Assembly (NCBI RefSeq): GCF_023544865.1
Contig: NZ_JAMJFX010000002.1
Location: 62,001 to 126,000, forward strand
Length of the DNA: 64,000 nucleotides
Direction: 5' to 3'
Source of the DNA: Phaeovulum molybdatiresistens
GTDB taxonomy: Bacteria > Pseudomonadota > Alphaproteobacteria > Rhodobacterales > Rhodobacteraceae
The position numbers and the translations under genes were made by a program. This document shows, in pieces, positions 10,662-19,437 of this stretch (position 1 is the first letter of the stretch; every line of letters starts with the position of its first letter). The notes under the pieces were generated by a model. The model was given only the letters and a program-made list of their open reading frames with translations. It did not search any database and was not told the DNA's origin.

Positions 10662-11324
10662 TCAGTTCGCCAGCTTGGCGTTCGATTCGGCCATCGCCGT
10701 ATAGGCCGCGGTAAAGCCCTTCAGCGACATGTCGAGGTTCACCTTCTGATCGGGCGCCGCCATCGGCACCAGCGTCACGACGACCTTGTTGCCCCGGCGC
10801 AGCGCGGCCAGTTCATCGGCGGTAAAGCCCGCCTGCACGAAACAGCCCACACGGGCGCAGAAGCGGAACGGGTAGACCTTGGCCTCGGCGCTGTCGACCT
10901 TCAGCACCAGATTCTGGCTAAGATCGGTTTCCAGCGGCGTCATGATCGTGGCGCCGGCAGCGGCCTGCTGGCCTTCGGGCAGGTTCTGGATCGAGATATC
11001 GGCGACGGAATTGCCCTGGTCATCCTTCAGAAGCTGATAGATCTGGCAGGGGTCCTTGCCGTCCTCGGTGCGGATGCACTGCACGGTCCAGGCGTCAAAG
11101 GTCTGGGCGACATAGGGTTTGCCGATGTCACTGGTTTCGGCCTCGGCCTCGGCCGTGGCAGGGGCTTCGGTTGCGGCCTCGGCTGCCGGGGGCTCTGCGG
11201 CCGGGGTGTCGGCTGCGGGGGCTTCAGCAGGGCTTTCGGCGGGGGTGGTTGCATCCTGCGCCAGTGCCGCCGAACCAAGGCCCAGGGCCAGCACGAGGGC
11301 GAGGGGTGTTTTCAGATCTGCCAT
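10662..11324 (-). CDS. Invasion-associated locus B (IalB) family periplasmic protein
   Basis: 220 residues. Signal peptide LALVLALGLGSAALAQ, then an Ala/Pro/Glu-rich low-complexity linker (~residues 25-65), then an IalB domain with the typical start DAWTVQCI and Cys pairs (VQCI, DPCQIYQ, RFCARVGCFV). IalB-type proteins are widespread in alphaproteobacteria; the name comes from Bartonella, and the molecular function is unknown. Convergent with the ketosynthase and sharing its terminator. An extracytoplasmic location is well supported. Confidence 0.87.
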   Translation of the reverse strand: MADLKTPLALVLALGLGSAALAQDATTPAESPAEAPAADTPAAEPPAAEAATEAPATAEAEAETSDIGKPYVAQTFDAWTVQCIRTEDGKDPCQIYQLLKDDQGNSVADISIQNLPEGQQAAAGATIMTPLETDLSQNLVLKVDSAEAKVYPFRFCARVGCFVQAGFTADELAALRRGNKVVVTLVPMAAPDQKVNLDMSLKGFTAAYTAMAESNAKLAN

Positions 11325-11486
11325 TTTTCCCTTCCATCCTGAACAGGTAGCGCCGCCCCCTTAGCACGGGGCCGGGGTGAAGTCAGGGGCGAAAAGCGGA
11401 TAGGTGTGGGGGCAAGCGGCGGATTTCGGCCAAGATTGCGTGAGCCGCGCCGATCCGATCCGCCGCAGGCGGGGGGGCGAAAAAAG

Positions 11487-11513
11487 AAAAGGGTTCCGCT
11501 ACGGAACCCTTTT
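11487..11513 (-). terminator. Strong terminator hairpin in gene-free region
   Basis: Perfect 12-bp stem AAAAGGGTTCCG / CGGAACCCTTTT with a 3-nt loop; on the minus strand CTTTTTT follows. No minus-strand ORF lies upstream within 250 bp, so it probably ends a non-coding transcript. It can also act on the plus strand (TTTT). Confidence 0.75.
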
Positions 11514-11520
11514 CATCGTT

Positions 11521-11666
11521 CTCCCTGTCGGACTGGCCGACTTCGTAATTGCGCAAACGCTAATCGCGAAGTTGTTACAGGTCAACAGGCAAATATGATG
11601 CATCCAAAGGCATGAATTTGCGCAAAAAAGCCGCACCCCGAAAGGTGCGGCCAGTCCGACAGGGAG
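11521..11666. repeat. 18-bp perfect inverted repeat, arms 110 bp apart
   Basis: CTCCCTGTCGGACTGGCC at 11521-11538 and its exact reverse complement at 11649-11666. No target-site duplication is visible at the outer ends (CGTT versus GAAG), arguing against a simple MITE. Confidence 0.85.
11631..11650 (-). terminator. Terminator hairpin in gene-free region
   Basis: Stem CCGCACC / GGTGCGG, 6-nt loop; on the minus strand the stem is followed by C and six T. Perfect for rho-independent termination of a minus-strand RNA starting in the 11670-11770 region. Confidence 0.75.
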
Positions 11667-11772
11667 GAAGTCGCCAGATGCCGTCGCAACACCATCCAGG
11701 ACAGATGCAGACTGGCACAGGGTGGTTAAATAAGTATTCTTTGCGCGAACATTTGGGGAAAAGAGGTTTCGC

Positions 11773-13344
11773 ATGACCGGGGTTCTGACCGAAACGGGCA
11801 TTTTCGTGGGCGGCGGCGGCGAAGGCCATGCAACCGCGCAAGAGCTTTTGCTGAAATATGCCAATCGTCACGGTTTGATCGCGGGGGCCACCGGCACCGG
11901 CAAGACGGTCACGCTGCAGATCCTGGCCGAGGCCTTTTCCAGCGCCGGGGTGCCGGTCTTTCTGTCGGATGTGAAGGGCGATCTGGCGGGGCTTGCGATG
12001 CCGGGCAGCGCCGAGGGCAAGCTGCATGCCGCCTTTGCCCAGCGCGCGGCGACCATCGGCTATGATCTGGCCTACCGCGACTTTCCGGTAACCTTCTGGG
12101 ATCTGTTCGGGGACCAGGGCCATCCGGTGCGCACGACGGTGTCGGAAATGGGGCCGCTGCTTTTGTCGCGGCTGATGGGCCTGTCCGAGGCGCAGGAAGG
12201 TGTGCTGAACATCGCCTTCCATCTGGCCGATGAAGAGGGGCTGGCGCTGCTGGATCTGAAGGATCTGCGGTCAATGCTGGTGCATGTGGGGCAGAATGCC
12301 GCGCAGATCGGGCTGCGCTATGGCAACGTCTCGGCCGCGTCGGTGGGGGCGATCCAGCGCCAGTTGCTGGTGCTGGAAACGCAGGGCGGCGACCGGTTCT
12401 TTGGCGAACCCGCGCTGGAGCTGGCCGATATGATGGCGCAGGCCCCCGACGGGCGCGGCCGGATCAACATTCTGGCGGCGGACCGGCTTATGTCCTCGCC
12501 CCGGCTTTATGCGACCTTCCTGCTGTGGCTGCTGTCAGAACTGTTTGAGGAACTGCCCGAGGTGGGCGACCCCGACAAGCCGCGATTCGTCTTCTTCTTC
12601 GATGAGGCGCATCTGCTGTTCGACGATGCGCCCAAGGCGCTGGTCGACAAGGTCGAACAGGTGGCCCGGCTGATCCGGTCCAAGGGGGTGGGGGTGTATT
12701 TCATCACCCAGAACCCCGCCGACGTGCCTGATGGCGTGCTGGGCCAGCTGGGCAACCGGGTGCAGCATGCCCTGCGCGCCTTTACCGCCAAGGACCAGAA
12801 GGATCTGGCCCGCGCCGCGCAGAACTATCGCCCCAACCCCGCCTTCGACACCCAGACCGCGATCAAGGAGGTCGGCACCGGCGAGGCGGTGACATCCTTC
12901 CTGCAGGCCAAGGGCGCGCCGGGCATGGTGGAACGCACGCTGGTCCGCCCGCCGCAATCGCGCCTGGGGGTCCTGAGCGATGCCGAACGGCGCGCGGTCA
13001 TCGCGGCCTCGGCCCTGGGGGTGAAATACGACCGCGTGATCGATCGCGATTCGGCCCATGAAATCCTGACCCGGCGCGCCGACGAGGCCGCGCGCGAAGC
13101 CGCCCGCGCCGAGGCCGAGGCTGCGACCGAGGCCGAAAGCGCCGCCCGGGCCGAGCGCGAATTCCGCAACGCGCGGCGCTATGACAGCGACACCGGCAAG
13201 ACCCCGGCCAAGCCGCGCAGTCGGTCGCGCAGCTCCGATTCGGTTCTGGAAACCTTTGGCAAAAGCCTGGCCCGGCAACTGGGCACGAAATCGGGGCAGG
13301 CGTTGGTGCGCGGGGTGCTGGGCACGCTGTTCCGGTCGCGCTAG
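11773..13344 (+). CDS. HerA-like ATPase of the DUF853 family (YjgR-like)
   Basis: 523 residues. Walker A GATGTGKT at residues 38-45, Walker [14 protein letters not shown] near 271-283, and the [29 protein letters not shown] region (in parts) typical of DUF853 proteins. The C-terminal ~90 residues are an Ala/Glu/Arg-rich probable coiled coil. HerA/FtsK-superfamily ATPases move DNA, but the cellular role of DUF853/YjgR members is undefined; the upstream tail CCGP-type nuclease partner NurA is absent here. AAAAGAGG lies six bases before the ATG as ribosome binding site. Confidence 0.88.
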   Translation: MTGVLTETGIFVGGGGEGHATAQELLLKYANRHGLIAGATGTGKTVTLQILAEAFSSAGVPVFLSDVKGDLAGLAMPGSAEGKLHAAFAQRAATIGYDLAYRDFPVTFWDLFGDQGHPVRTTVSEMGPLLLSRLMGLSEAQEGVLNIAFHLADEEGLALLDLKDLRSMLVHVGQNAAQIGLRYGNVSAASVGAIQRQLLVLETQGGDRFFGEPALELADMMAQAPDGRGRINILAADRLMSSPRLYATFLLWLLSELFEELPEVGDPDKPRFVFFFDEAHLLFDDAPKALVDKVEQVARLIRSKGVGVYFITQNPADVPDGVLGQLGNRVQHALRAFTAKDQKDLARAAQNYRPNPAFDTQTAIKEVGTGEAVTSFLQAKGAPGMVERTLVRPPQSRLGVLSDAERRAVIAASALGVKYDRVIDRDSAHEILTRRADEAAREAARAEAEAATEAESAARAEREFRNARRYDSDTGKTPAKPRSRSRSSDSVLETFGKSLARQLGTKSGQALVRGVLGTLFRSR

Positions 13345-13350
13345 GCGGGG

Positions 13351-13680
13351 TCAAACCCGCAGCGGCACCGGGGTGTGGGCGGGTTCGGGCGACTGTTGCG
13401 GCCTGCGCGGCAGCAGCCGTGCCTCGGCCATCACGGCGATCAGAACGTCGATGTGGCGCATCACGCAATAGTCCGCCGACCCCGCGCGCCGGCTGGCCTC
13501 AAGCCGTGATTCTTCGGCCAGAAGCCCCGCCAGCGCCGCGTCCGGCCCGGGCAGCGCACCCGATGCCAGGATGCGCTTCAGATCACGGCTGCGGCTGTAA
13601 TCGGCCAGCCCGAAACGCGCGGCACGCACCAGCAGACGCGGGCGTTTCAGCTGTGAAACAAGGGCGGAAAGGTCGGTCAT
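13351..13680 (-). CDS. DUF6477 family protein
   Basis: 109 residues, basic, soluble. The pattern LKRPRLLVRAARFGLADYSR and HIDVLIAVMAEARLLP matches what I know of DUF6477, a small family restricted to Rhodobacterales-type genomes. No catalytic motif is visible. It is convergent with the HerA-like gene (6-bp gap between stops) and divergent from the DUF6456 gene, a recurrent neighbour. Function unknown. Confidence 0.75.
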   Translation of the reverse strand: MTDLSALVSQLKRPRLLVRAARFGLADYSRSRDLKRILASGALPGPDAALAGLLAEESRLEASRRAGSADYCVMRHIDVLIAVMAEARLLPRRPQQSPEPAHTPVPLRV

Positions 13681-13904
13681 GGCAGTTCCCCGGTTGTGTG
13701 ACGGGGGTCACGAAAGCACAACCTATGCGGGTGTTGCGCTATTCCAAAGATCAGCGTTCGGCGCTTTCGAGAAAATTTAGGATTTTTAAACAATTCTCTG
13801 GATCGTTCGCGTTCTTTAACGAACAGGTAAGGAAACCAACCCACGGTTGAGCGGCACGGACTCTTGCGGCAACACGGATTTGTCGCCTGTATCTGGGGGA
13901 AAGA

Positions 13905-15026
13905 ATGAAGACGACTGCACAAGGTCCCGCGGGGTTGCCCGCGTGGCTGCCGGACTATGCACGCCTGTATCTGCGCCATGTGGAAGAGGGTGTCTCGATT
14001 CGCCAACTGGCGCGGGCTGAGGGCTGCCATGCCTCGACCGTCCTGCGCCGGGTGCGCCGGATCGAGGCGCGCCGCGACGATCCGCTGGTCGATGAGGCGC
14101 TTGATGGTCTGGGCCGCAATCGTCCCGCTTGCCCCCCACGCGCAACCGGATCAGCAGAGGAAGACCCGATGAGCGCACCGCTTCGTTCCGATCCGATCCC
14201 CGAAGCCCAACTGATGGCCGAAGCCCGCCGCATCCTGCGTCGGCTTGGCGAAATGGGCGCGCTGCTGGTGGTCGCCCCCGACATGGACAAGGCCGTGGTG
14301 CTGAAGGGCACGGTGCGCACCGCCGTTCTGGACCGTTCGGTGGCGCAGGCCTTCGCGCTGAAGGACTGGATCCAGGTTGCCCATTCCGGCCGCGTGGTCA
14401 GCTATGAAATCAGCCCGGTCGGTCGCGCCGCGCTGAAGCGGATGCTGGAGGACACGGTCCCCGGTTTTGCCGACGCCCAGGGCGCCTTTGCCGGGGACGA
14501 GCCCGCCCCGCATGCCGCCCAGCACCGGATCTGGGCCGAACGGGACCTGCCCGACCCCGACGACAACCGCCCCCGCCGGATGCGCGCAAACCTGGCCGAA
14601 AGCCCGCTGGGCGTTCTGGCACGGCGGCGGGACAAAGAGGGCGAACCCTTCCTGACCCCCGATCTGGTCGCCGCCGGCGAGCGGCTGCGCGAGGATTTCG
14701 AACTGGCCCAGCTGGGCCCGCGCGTGGCGCAGAACTGGGAACGCTTTCTGACGGGGGGCGGGGATCGCGGCCAGTACCGCACGGGCCACGGCGGCGGCGG
14801 GTCGGAACGCGCGCGCGAACGCGTCGCCGCCGCGCTGCGTGATCTTGGGCCGGGGCTGGGCGACATGGTGCTGCGCTGCTGCTGTTTTCTGGAAGGGCTG
14901 GAAACGGCGGAAAAGCGGCTGGGCTGGTCGGCGCGCTCGGGCAAGATCGTGCTGCGCATCGCATTAATCCGGCTCAAGCGCCATTATGACGAAACCTATG
15001 GCGGCGCGGCGCCGCTGATCGGGTAG
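13905..15026 (+). CDS. DUF6456 protein with N-terminal helix-turn-helix
   Basis: 373 residues. An N-terminal HTH (GVSIRQLARAEGCHASTVLR, residues ~30-50) is followed by a variable linker and a C-terminal DUF6456 domain (~220-370) with LRCCCFLEGLETAEKRLGW and KIVLRIALIRLKRHY. The family occurs in Rhodobacterales and resembles a DNA-binding regulator, so transcriptional regulation is plausible but undemonstrated. GGGGGAAAG precedes the ATG. It is divergent from the DUF6477 gene; their AT-rich common upstream region (13681-13904) probably holds both promoters. Confidence 0.8.
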   Translation: MKTTAQGPAGLPAWLPDYARLYLRHVEEGVSIRQLARAEGCHASTVLRRVRRIEARRDDPLVDEALDGLGRNRPACPPRATGSAEEDPMSAPLRSDPIPEAQLMAEARRILRRLGEMGALLVVAPDMDKAVVLKGTVRTAVLDRSVAQAFALKDWIQVAHSGRVVSYEISPVGRAALKRMLEDTVPGFADAQGAFAGDEPAPHAAQHRIWAERDLPDPDDNRPRRMRANLAESPLGVLARRRDKEGEPFLTPDLVAAGERLREDFELAQLGPRVAQNWERFLTGGGDRGQYRTGHGGGGSERARERVAAALRDLGPGLGDMVLRCCCFLEGLETAEKRLGWSARSGKIVLRIALIRLKRHYDETYGGAAPLIG

Positions 15027-15039
15027 GGCCGCCGGCGAA

Positions 15040-15185
15040 GGGGCAGGGGGCGCTGCCCCCTCTTGGCGCTCTGCGCCAATTCACCCCCGAGGTATTTTTG
15101 GCAAGATGAAAGCCCCCTTCGGCTTTGACCAAATATCCCGGGGGGTGAGGCGCGGCACGCGCCGAGGGGGGCAGCGCCCCCCTTT
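15040..15185. repeat. Dispersed intergenic palindrome, copy R1 (two facing modules)
   Basis: Contains GGGGGCGCTGCCCCC at 15046-15060, CCCCGAGGTATTTTTGGC near 15085-15102, then the inverse module CCAAATATCCCGGGGGG (15129-15145) and GGGGGGCAGCGCCCCCC (15166-15182). Left and right halves are approximate inverses, so the RNA could fold into one long hairpin. Lies downstream of the DUF6456 gene and before lipA. Same family as R2-R6. Confidence 0.8.
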
Positions 15186-15254
15186 TGCGTCGCATCCCTT
15201 GGACAAGTCCGCCCGAACGCGTTACATCTGCCCCAGCAGCTGCAGGAGTGCCCC

Positions 15255-16211
15255 ATGAGTCCGCGCGACCTAAAGATCCCCGGCCAGCGTCATCCGGAAA
15301 AGGCGCATCGTCCCGACCAGGAACAGCCCAAGAAACCGGCTTGGATCCGGGTCAAGGCCCCGACCTCGCAGGGCTACAAGGACACGCGCGAGATCCTGAA
15401 GACCAACAAGCTGGTGACCGTCTGTGAAGAGGCGGGCTGCCCCAATGTCGGCGAATGCTGGAGCGCGGGCCACGCCACCATGATGATCATGGGCGAGATC
15501 TGCACCCGGGGTTGTTCATTCTGCAACATCGCCACCGGCAAGCCCGATGCGCTGGACGCCTTCGAGCCGGGGCGTGTGGCCCATGCGGTGCAGACGCTGG
15601 GGCTGAAGCATGTGGTGATCACCTCGGTCGATCGCGATGATCTGGACGATGGCGGCGCTGAACATTTCGCCCAGACGATCCGCGCGATCCGCCACCGCAG
15701 CCCCGACACCACGATCGAGATCCTGACCCCCGATTTCCTGAAATGCGCCCCCGAGGCGCTGGAGAAGGTGGTCGCGGCGCGGCCCGATGTCTTCAACCAC
15801 AATCTGGAAACCGTGCCGGGCCTTTATCCCACCGTGCGCCCCGGCGCGCGCTATTTCCACAGCCTGCGCCTGTTGCAGCGCGTGAAAGAGCTGGATCCGG
15901 CGATGTTCACCAAATCGGGCATCATGGTGGGCCTGGGCGAGGATCGTCAGGGCGTCTTGCAGGTGATGGATGACATGCGCGCCGCCGATGTCGATTTCCT
16001 GACCATTGGCCAGTATCTGCAGCCAACCCCCAAGCATCACCGCGTGGACCGCTTTGTCACCCCCGAGGAATTCAAGGATTATGAGCGTGCGGCCTATGGC
16101 AAGGGCTTTTTGATGGTCTCGGCCACGCCGCTGACGCGGTCATCCTATCACGCGGGCGAGGATTTCGCGCGGCTGCGGGCGGCGCGTCTGGAAAAGCTGG
16201 GCCGGGGCTGA
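15255..16211 (+). CDS. lipA: Lipoyl synthase LipA
   Basis: Radical-SAM enzyme that inserts two sulfurs into octanoyl groups on lipoate-dependent proteins. 318 residues, usual family length. Auxiliary-cluster motif [12 protein letters not shown] (~residues 56-67) and radical-SAM motif CTRGCSFC (CxxxCxxC, ~82-89) are both present, as is the C-terminal SSYHAGEDF with its conserved serine. AGGAG precedes the ATG by seven bases. It is transcribed alone, following a dispersed repeat. Confidence 0.98.
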   Translation: MSPRDLKIPGQRHPEKAHRPDQEQPKKPAWIRVKAPTSQGYKDTREILKTNKLVTVCEEAGCPNVGECWSAGHATMMIMGEICTRGCSFCNIATGKPDALDAFEPGRVAHAVQTLGLKHVVITSVDRDDLDDGGAEHFAQTIRAIRHRSPDTTIEILTPDFLKCAPEALEKVVAARPDVFNHNLETVPGLYPTVRPGARYFHSLRLLQRVKELDPAMFTKSGIMVGLGEDRQGVLQVMDDMRAADVDFLTIGQYLQPTPKHHRVDRFVTPEEFKDYERAAYGKGFLMVSATPLTRSSYHAGEDFARLRAARLEKLGRG

Positions 16212-16248
16212 GGCCACGCAGGCGGCGGTTGAGCGGGCCAAATGGGGC

Positions 16249-17136
16249 TTACTCAACCGGCGGCACGCGTTTCAGATAGGCGGCCACGGCGCGCCGGTCT
16301 TCGGGCGGCAGCTGGGCGTAGTTCGACACGACATGGGCCATATGGCCGCCGACGCTGTCGTAATCTGGGGTGAAGCCGGTTTCCAGATAGGCGGCGATGT
16401 CAGCCTCGGTCCAGGTCAGTTTCGCCGGGGTGATGTTGGGAATCGTGCCGGTGCCCGAAGGATCGGGCCCGCCTGCCAGCCAGCGGCTGCGGTCCAGCCC
16501 GCCCAGCGCATTGCGCGGGGTGTGGCATTCGCCGCAATGGCCCAGCGCCTCGGCCAGATAGCGGCCGCGGGTTTCTTCCGGGTCAAGATCGCCGGTGATC
16601 ACCCAATCCTCATTCAGGAACAACGCCTTCCAGCCGCCAAGGGCTGTGCGGATGTTGAAGGGAAAGCCGATGTCATGCGGCGCGCTTGGGGTGGAATCGG
16701 CGGGCAGGGCCATCAGGAAGGCATGCAGGTCGGCCACGTCCTGCGCGGTCATCTTGGCATAGGCGCCATAGGGCAGGGCGGGGTAAAGATGCTGGCCCGC
16801 GCGCCCCGTGCCCTTGATCAGCGCATTGGCCAGATCGGCCACGGTCCAGCCCGCGATTCCCTGGTCCGAGGGCGAGATATTGGGCGCAAGGAAGGTTCCG
16901 AAGGGCGAGGCAAAGCGCTGCCCGCCTGCCATCACCCGCTGCGCCGCATCGCGCGCGCCCGGCGCCATGTGGCACGATCCGCAGCCTGCGGCCAGAAACA
17001 CCGTCTCGCCGCGCGCGGCATCGCCGGAAAGCCCGGCCAGATCGGTCGTATCCACCCGTTGCGGGCGCGTCACGACCAGCGCCGCGCCCAGGGCTGCGGC
17101 ACCGGCCAGGGCCAGGATCATCAGGCTGCGGCGCAT
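16249..17136 (-). CDS. Di-haem cytochrome c, periplasmic/membrane-anchored
   Basis: 295 residues. The N-terminal hydrophobic segment MILALAGAAALGAALVVT is a signal or anchor. Two haem-binding motifs are seen, CGSCH near residue 53 and CGECH near residue 200, each in its own cytochrome c domain with downstream Met-containing loops. The GGQRFASPFGTFLAPNISP segment resembles cytochrome subunits of membrane alcohol/aldehyde dehydrogenases, but no dehydrogenase gene is adjacent. Electron transfer in the periplasm is sure; the partner is unknown. Confidence 0.88.
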   Translation of the reverse strand: MRRSLMILALAGAAALGAALVVTRPQRVDTTDLAGLSGDAARGETVFLAAGCGSCHMAPGARDAAQRVMAGGQRFASPFGTFLAPNISPSDQGIAGWTVADLANALIKGTGRAGQHLYPALPYGAYAKMTAQDVADLHAFLMALPADSTPSAPHDIGFPFNIRTALGGWKALFLNEDWVITGDLDPEETRGRYLAEALGHCGECHTPRNALGGLDRSRWLAGGPDPSGTGTIPNITPAKLTWTEADIAAYLETGFTPDYDSVGGHMAHVVSNYAQLPPEDRRAVAAYLKRVPPVE

Positions 17137-17229
17137 CGGCTTTCTCCGTCTTGGACCATGGTTGGGGACAGTGTGCGGCCTTGGGCCGCCTGATGCAACC
17201 TTGCGCGGGCTTGGCTCAGGGGGGCGGTG

Positions 17230-17409
17230 TCAGGGGCGGGGCGCGCGGGGCAGTTTTTCGACGCGCGCCCAATCGGGCCACAGGCCCAGCCAGTCCAGCG
17301 CCACCACCGCCAGTGCCGCGGCCACCGCGATGGCCGCGATCTTCACCATCCGTGGCGAGGGCGGGTGGCGCGCCCATTTCGCCATGCGCAACAGCCAGGT
17401 CAGGTTCAT
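17230..17409 (-). CDS. 59-residue single-TM protein coupled to hpt
   Basis: Start ATG at 17409 overlaps the hpt stop as ATGA; stop TGA at 17232-17230. The product has a basic N-terminus ([18 protein letters not shown]), one membrane helix ([20 protein letters not shown], residues ~23-42) and an amphipathic tail ([15 protein letters not shown]). The perfect ATGA coupling, good codon structure and sensible topology support a real gene. No family recognised; function unknown. Confidence 0.72.
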   Translation of the reverse strand: MNLTWLLRMAKWARHPPSPRMVKIAAIAVAAALAVVALDWLGLWPDWARVEKLPRAPRP

Positions 17410-17945
17410 TCGGTGAACCGGACCTTGCCGATGAAGGGCAGGTTGCGGTTGCGCTGGGCAAAGTCGATGCCATAGCCGACCAAGAATTCGTCGGGAATTT
17501 CAAATCCCGTCCAGGTGGCGCGCACATCGGCCTCGCGCCGCGACGGTTTATCCAAAAGCGCGCAGCATTCGATCCGGCGCGGATTGCGCGCGCGCAACAG
17601 CCCCATCACATGCTTCAGCGTGTGGCCGGTATCGACGATATCCTCGACCACCAGCACATCGCGCCCCTCAATCGGGGCGCGCAAGTCCTTGAGGATGCGC
17701 ACCTCTCGGCTGGAGGTCATCGCATCGCCATAGCTTGACGCCTCAAGAAAATCGACCTCGACGGGCAGGTCGATTTCACGCACCAGATCGGCGATGAAGA
17801 CGAACGACCCCCGCAGCAGACCCACCACCACCAGCTTGTCGGTGCCGGCAAAGGCCGCGGTGATGTCATGGGCCAGCGCCTCGACGCGGGCGGCGATCTT
17901 CTTGGCCGAAATCATCTGATCGATCACATAGGCGCGCTGCGTCAT
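17406..17945 (-). CDS. hpt: Hypoxanthine(-guanine) phosphoribosyltransferase
   Basis: Purine-salvage enzyme that makes IMP/GMP from hypoxanthine/guanine and PRPP. 179 residues from ATG 17945 ([16 protein letters not shown]); an upstream extension of the frame lacks homology. The PRPP-binding motif [14 protein letters not shown] is at about residues 100-113 and [16 protein letters not shown] is the typical PPi loop region. Divergent from the COQ10-like gene. A small membrane-protein gene is coupled downstream. Confidence 0.95.
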   Translation of the reverse strand: MTQRAYVIDQMISAKKIAARVEALAHDITAAFAGTDKLVVVGLLRGSFVFIADLVREIDLPVEVDFLEASSYGDAMTSSREVRILKDLRAPIEGRDVLVVEDIVDTGHTLKHVMGLLRARNPRRIECCALLDKPSRREADVRATWTGFEIPDEFLVGYGIDFAQRNRNLPFIGKVRFTE

Positions 17946-18032
17946 CTTGGCATTTTCCTGTGGGGGCCTTGATTTCCGCCCCCTTCTTACCGCAAAGAAG
18001 CCCCGCAAGTCACGGCGGAAACGGATCACGCG

Positions 18033-18482
18033 ATGCCCAGCCATTCCGAACAGCGGGTGATGCCCTACAGCGCGCAGCAGATGTATGATCTGGTTGCCGA
18101 TGTCGGGCGCTATCCGGAATTCCTGCCCTGGAATTCGGCCGCGCGGATCCGGTCACGCGCGCTGCAGGTTGACGGGTCCGAGGTGCTGGAGGCCGATCTG
18201 GTGATTTCCTTCAAGGTCTTCCGCGAACGGTTCGGCAGCCGGGTCACGCTGTGGCCCGAACGGTCGCGGATCGACACGGAATATCTGGACGGGCCCTTCA
18301 AATACCTGCGCAGCTGGTGGCAATTCGCCGATCGCCCGGGTGGCGGCTGTCAGGTGGAGTTCTTTGTCGATTTCGAATTCCGCAACGCCCTTTTGCAAAA
18401 GGTGATCGGCGTGGTCTTTGATGAGGCAATGCGCCGGATCGTGCGCGCCTTTGAGGATCGGGCAAAGGCGCTTTACGGCTGA
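18033..18482 (+). CDS. COQ10/RatA-like START-domain protein
   Basis: 149 residues, one START-like (polyketide cyclase/COQ10) domain: [30 protein letters not shown], and the closing amphipathic helix [20 protein letters not shown]. In alphaproteobacteria and mitochondria the family binds ubiquinone and supports respiration; the E. coli homologue RatA is annotated as a ribosome-association toxin, but the ubiquinone role fits alphaproteobacteria better. Its 3' end overlaps the convergent cinA-type gene by 10 bp. Confidence 0.9.
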   Translation: MPSHSEQRVMPYSAQQMYDLVADVGRYPEFLPWNSAARIRSRALQVDGSEVLEADLVISFKVFRERFGSRVTLWPERSRIDTEYLDGPFKYLRSWWQFADRPGGGCQVEFFVDFEFRNALLQKVIGVVFDEAMRRIVRAFEDRAKALYG

Positions 18483-18943
18483 AGCGCGCGGGAAAGCAGC
18501 GCCAGCGCATGATCGCGCGCGGCGTGGCGCACCCGGTCGCGCCCCAGCGCGCCGAAGTCGATGGTTTCGGTGAAGGTTGGCGCGCCCTTGTGGGCAAGGC
18601 CAAAGCAGACGCGCCCCTCGGGCTTGAATTCGGACCCGCCGGGGCCGGCGATACCTGTGATCGCCACCGCCAGATCGGCCAGCGAATGGGTGATCGCACC
18701 TTCGGCCATTTCGCGCGCGACGGGTTCCGACACCGCGCCATGGGCGGCCAGCGTGTCCGCCTGCACGCCCAGCATGTCCTGTTTTGCGGCGTTGGAATAG
18801 GTGACAAAGCCCCGGTCCACCACCGCCGACGACCCCGCCACATCGGTCAGCGCCACCGCGACCATGCCGCCGGTGCAGCTTTCGGCGGTGGCGATGCGCA
18901 GGCCGCGCGCCTTGGCGGCGGTCAGGATCGCAGCCGGGGTCAT
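18473..18943 (-). CDS. CinA C-terminal domain protein (NMN amidohydrolase)
   Basis: 156 residues from ATG 18943. Motifs TAESCTGGMVA (residues ~19-29) and AITGIAGPGG are diagnostic of the CinA C-terminal (PncC) domain, which deamidates nicotinamide mononucleotide in the pyridine-nucleotide cycle. The N-terminal MoCF/COG1058 domain of full CinA is absent, as is usual for PncC. The ATG overlaps the pgpA stop (ATGA), placing it last in the ispDF-pgpA-pncC operon. Confidence 0.93.
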   Translation of the reverse strand: MTPAAILTAAKARGLRIATAESCTGGMVAVALTDVAGSSAVVDRGFVTYSNAAKQDMLGVQADTLAAHGAVSEPVAREMAEGAITHSLADLAVAITGIAGPGGSEFKPEGRVCFGLAHKGAPTFTETIDFGALGRDRVRHAARDHALALLSRALQP

Positions 18944-19437
18944 TGCATGATAATCCCGTGCGCGACGCCCGCCGCGACCATCGTGGCAAGCCCCGCAAAG
19001 ACCCCGGCCCACAGGTCATCCAGCATCACGCCCGCCGCATCGCCGCGCCGGTCGGCCCGGCCCACAAGCCAGGGTTTCCAGATGTCGAACAGCCGGAAGA
19101 AGACAAAGGCCGCGACCCAGCCGGGATAGGCGACCACGGCCCAATCCTCCAGGCCCCGCGCCCAGAAGGCGGCGGCGGGGAACAGCAGCGCCAGCCACTG
19201 GCCTGCGACCTCATCAATCACGATCTCGGATGGGTCCTCGCCGGGGCGGCCGTGCAGTTCCCGGCCCACCGACCAGAAACCCAGCGCGGTCACCGCGGCC
19301 GTGGCCGCGACCAGCGCCCAGAAGCCGATGTAGCGGTCGATCGCGACGCCCAGCACCAGCGCCGCCGCCGATCCCCAGGTGCCCGGCGCGGGCCGCATCA
19401 GCCCAACGCCGAAAAAGGTGTTGATGGCCCGGATCAT
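18940..19437 (-). CDS. pgpA: Phosphatidylglycerophosphatase A
   Basis: 165-residue integral membrane enzyme that dephosphorylates phosphatidylglycerophosphate to phosphatidylglycerol at the inner membrane. PgpA motifs [19 protein letters not shown] (acidic metal-site residues) and the RLFDIWKPW segment are present with four hydrophobic stretches. The gene overlaps ispDF upstream and the pncC-like gene downstream by 4 bp (ATGA). Confidence 0.95.
   Translation of the reverse strand: MIRAINTFFGVGLMRPAPGTWGSAAALVLGVAIDRYIGFWALVAATAAVTALGFWSVGRELHGRPGEDPSEIVIDEVAGQWLALLFPAAAFWARGLEDWAVVAYPGWVAAFVFFRLFDIWKPWLVGRADRRGDAAGVMLDDLWAGVFAGLATMVAAGVAHGIIMQ

Larger units (their letters stand above)
11480..11740 (-). 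ncRNA. Candidate structured RNA region: two minus-strand terminators and an 18-bp inverted repeat, no gene
   Basis: The gene-free interval 11325-11772 contains no credible ORF. On the minus strand it has two separate intrinsic terminators (at 11631-11650 followed by T6, and at 11487-11513 followed by CTTTTTT), each with about 100-110 nt of sequence before it. An 18-nt element (CTCCCTGTCGGACTGGCC, 11521-11538) recurs as its exact inverse at 11649-11666. The upper unit also carries CTTCCTCCC on the minus strand, an anti-Shine-Dalgarno-like motif reported in Rhodobacter cuckoo (CcsR) sRNAs. Two tandem sRNAs are the simplest reading; no promoter was convincingly identified. Confidence 0.45.

Noticed and set aside
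11521..11666. 18-bp inverted repeat considered as the ends of a MITE
   Set aside because: No target-site duplication, internal terminators oriented for transcription, and no second copy in the window. Kept as an RNA candidate instead.
11705..11735. TGGCAC upstream of the HerA-like gene considered as a sigma-54 promoter
   Set aside because: The -12 part (TTGC) is missing at the required distance.
11499..11864. 121-codon minus-strand ORF across the structured intergenic region, considered as a gene (including DUF1127, the usual cuckoo-RNA neighbour)
   Set aside because: It runs through both terminators and antisense to the HerA-like gene start; composition is Ser/Pro/Ala noise and it has no DUF1127 motif.
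17216..17527. 103-codon minus-strand ORF near hpt
   Set aside because: Low-complexity product in another frame; the 59-codon frame 17230-17409 with ATGA coupling and a membrane helix is the better gene.
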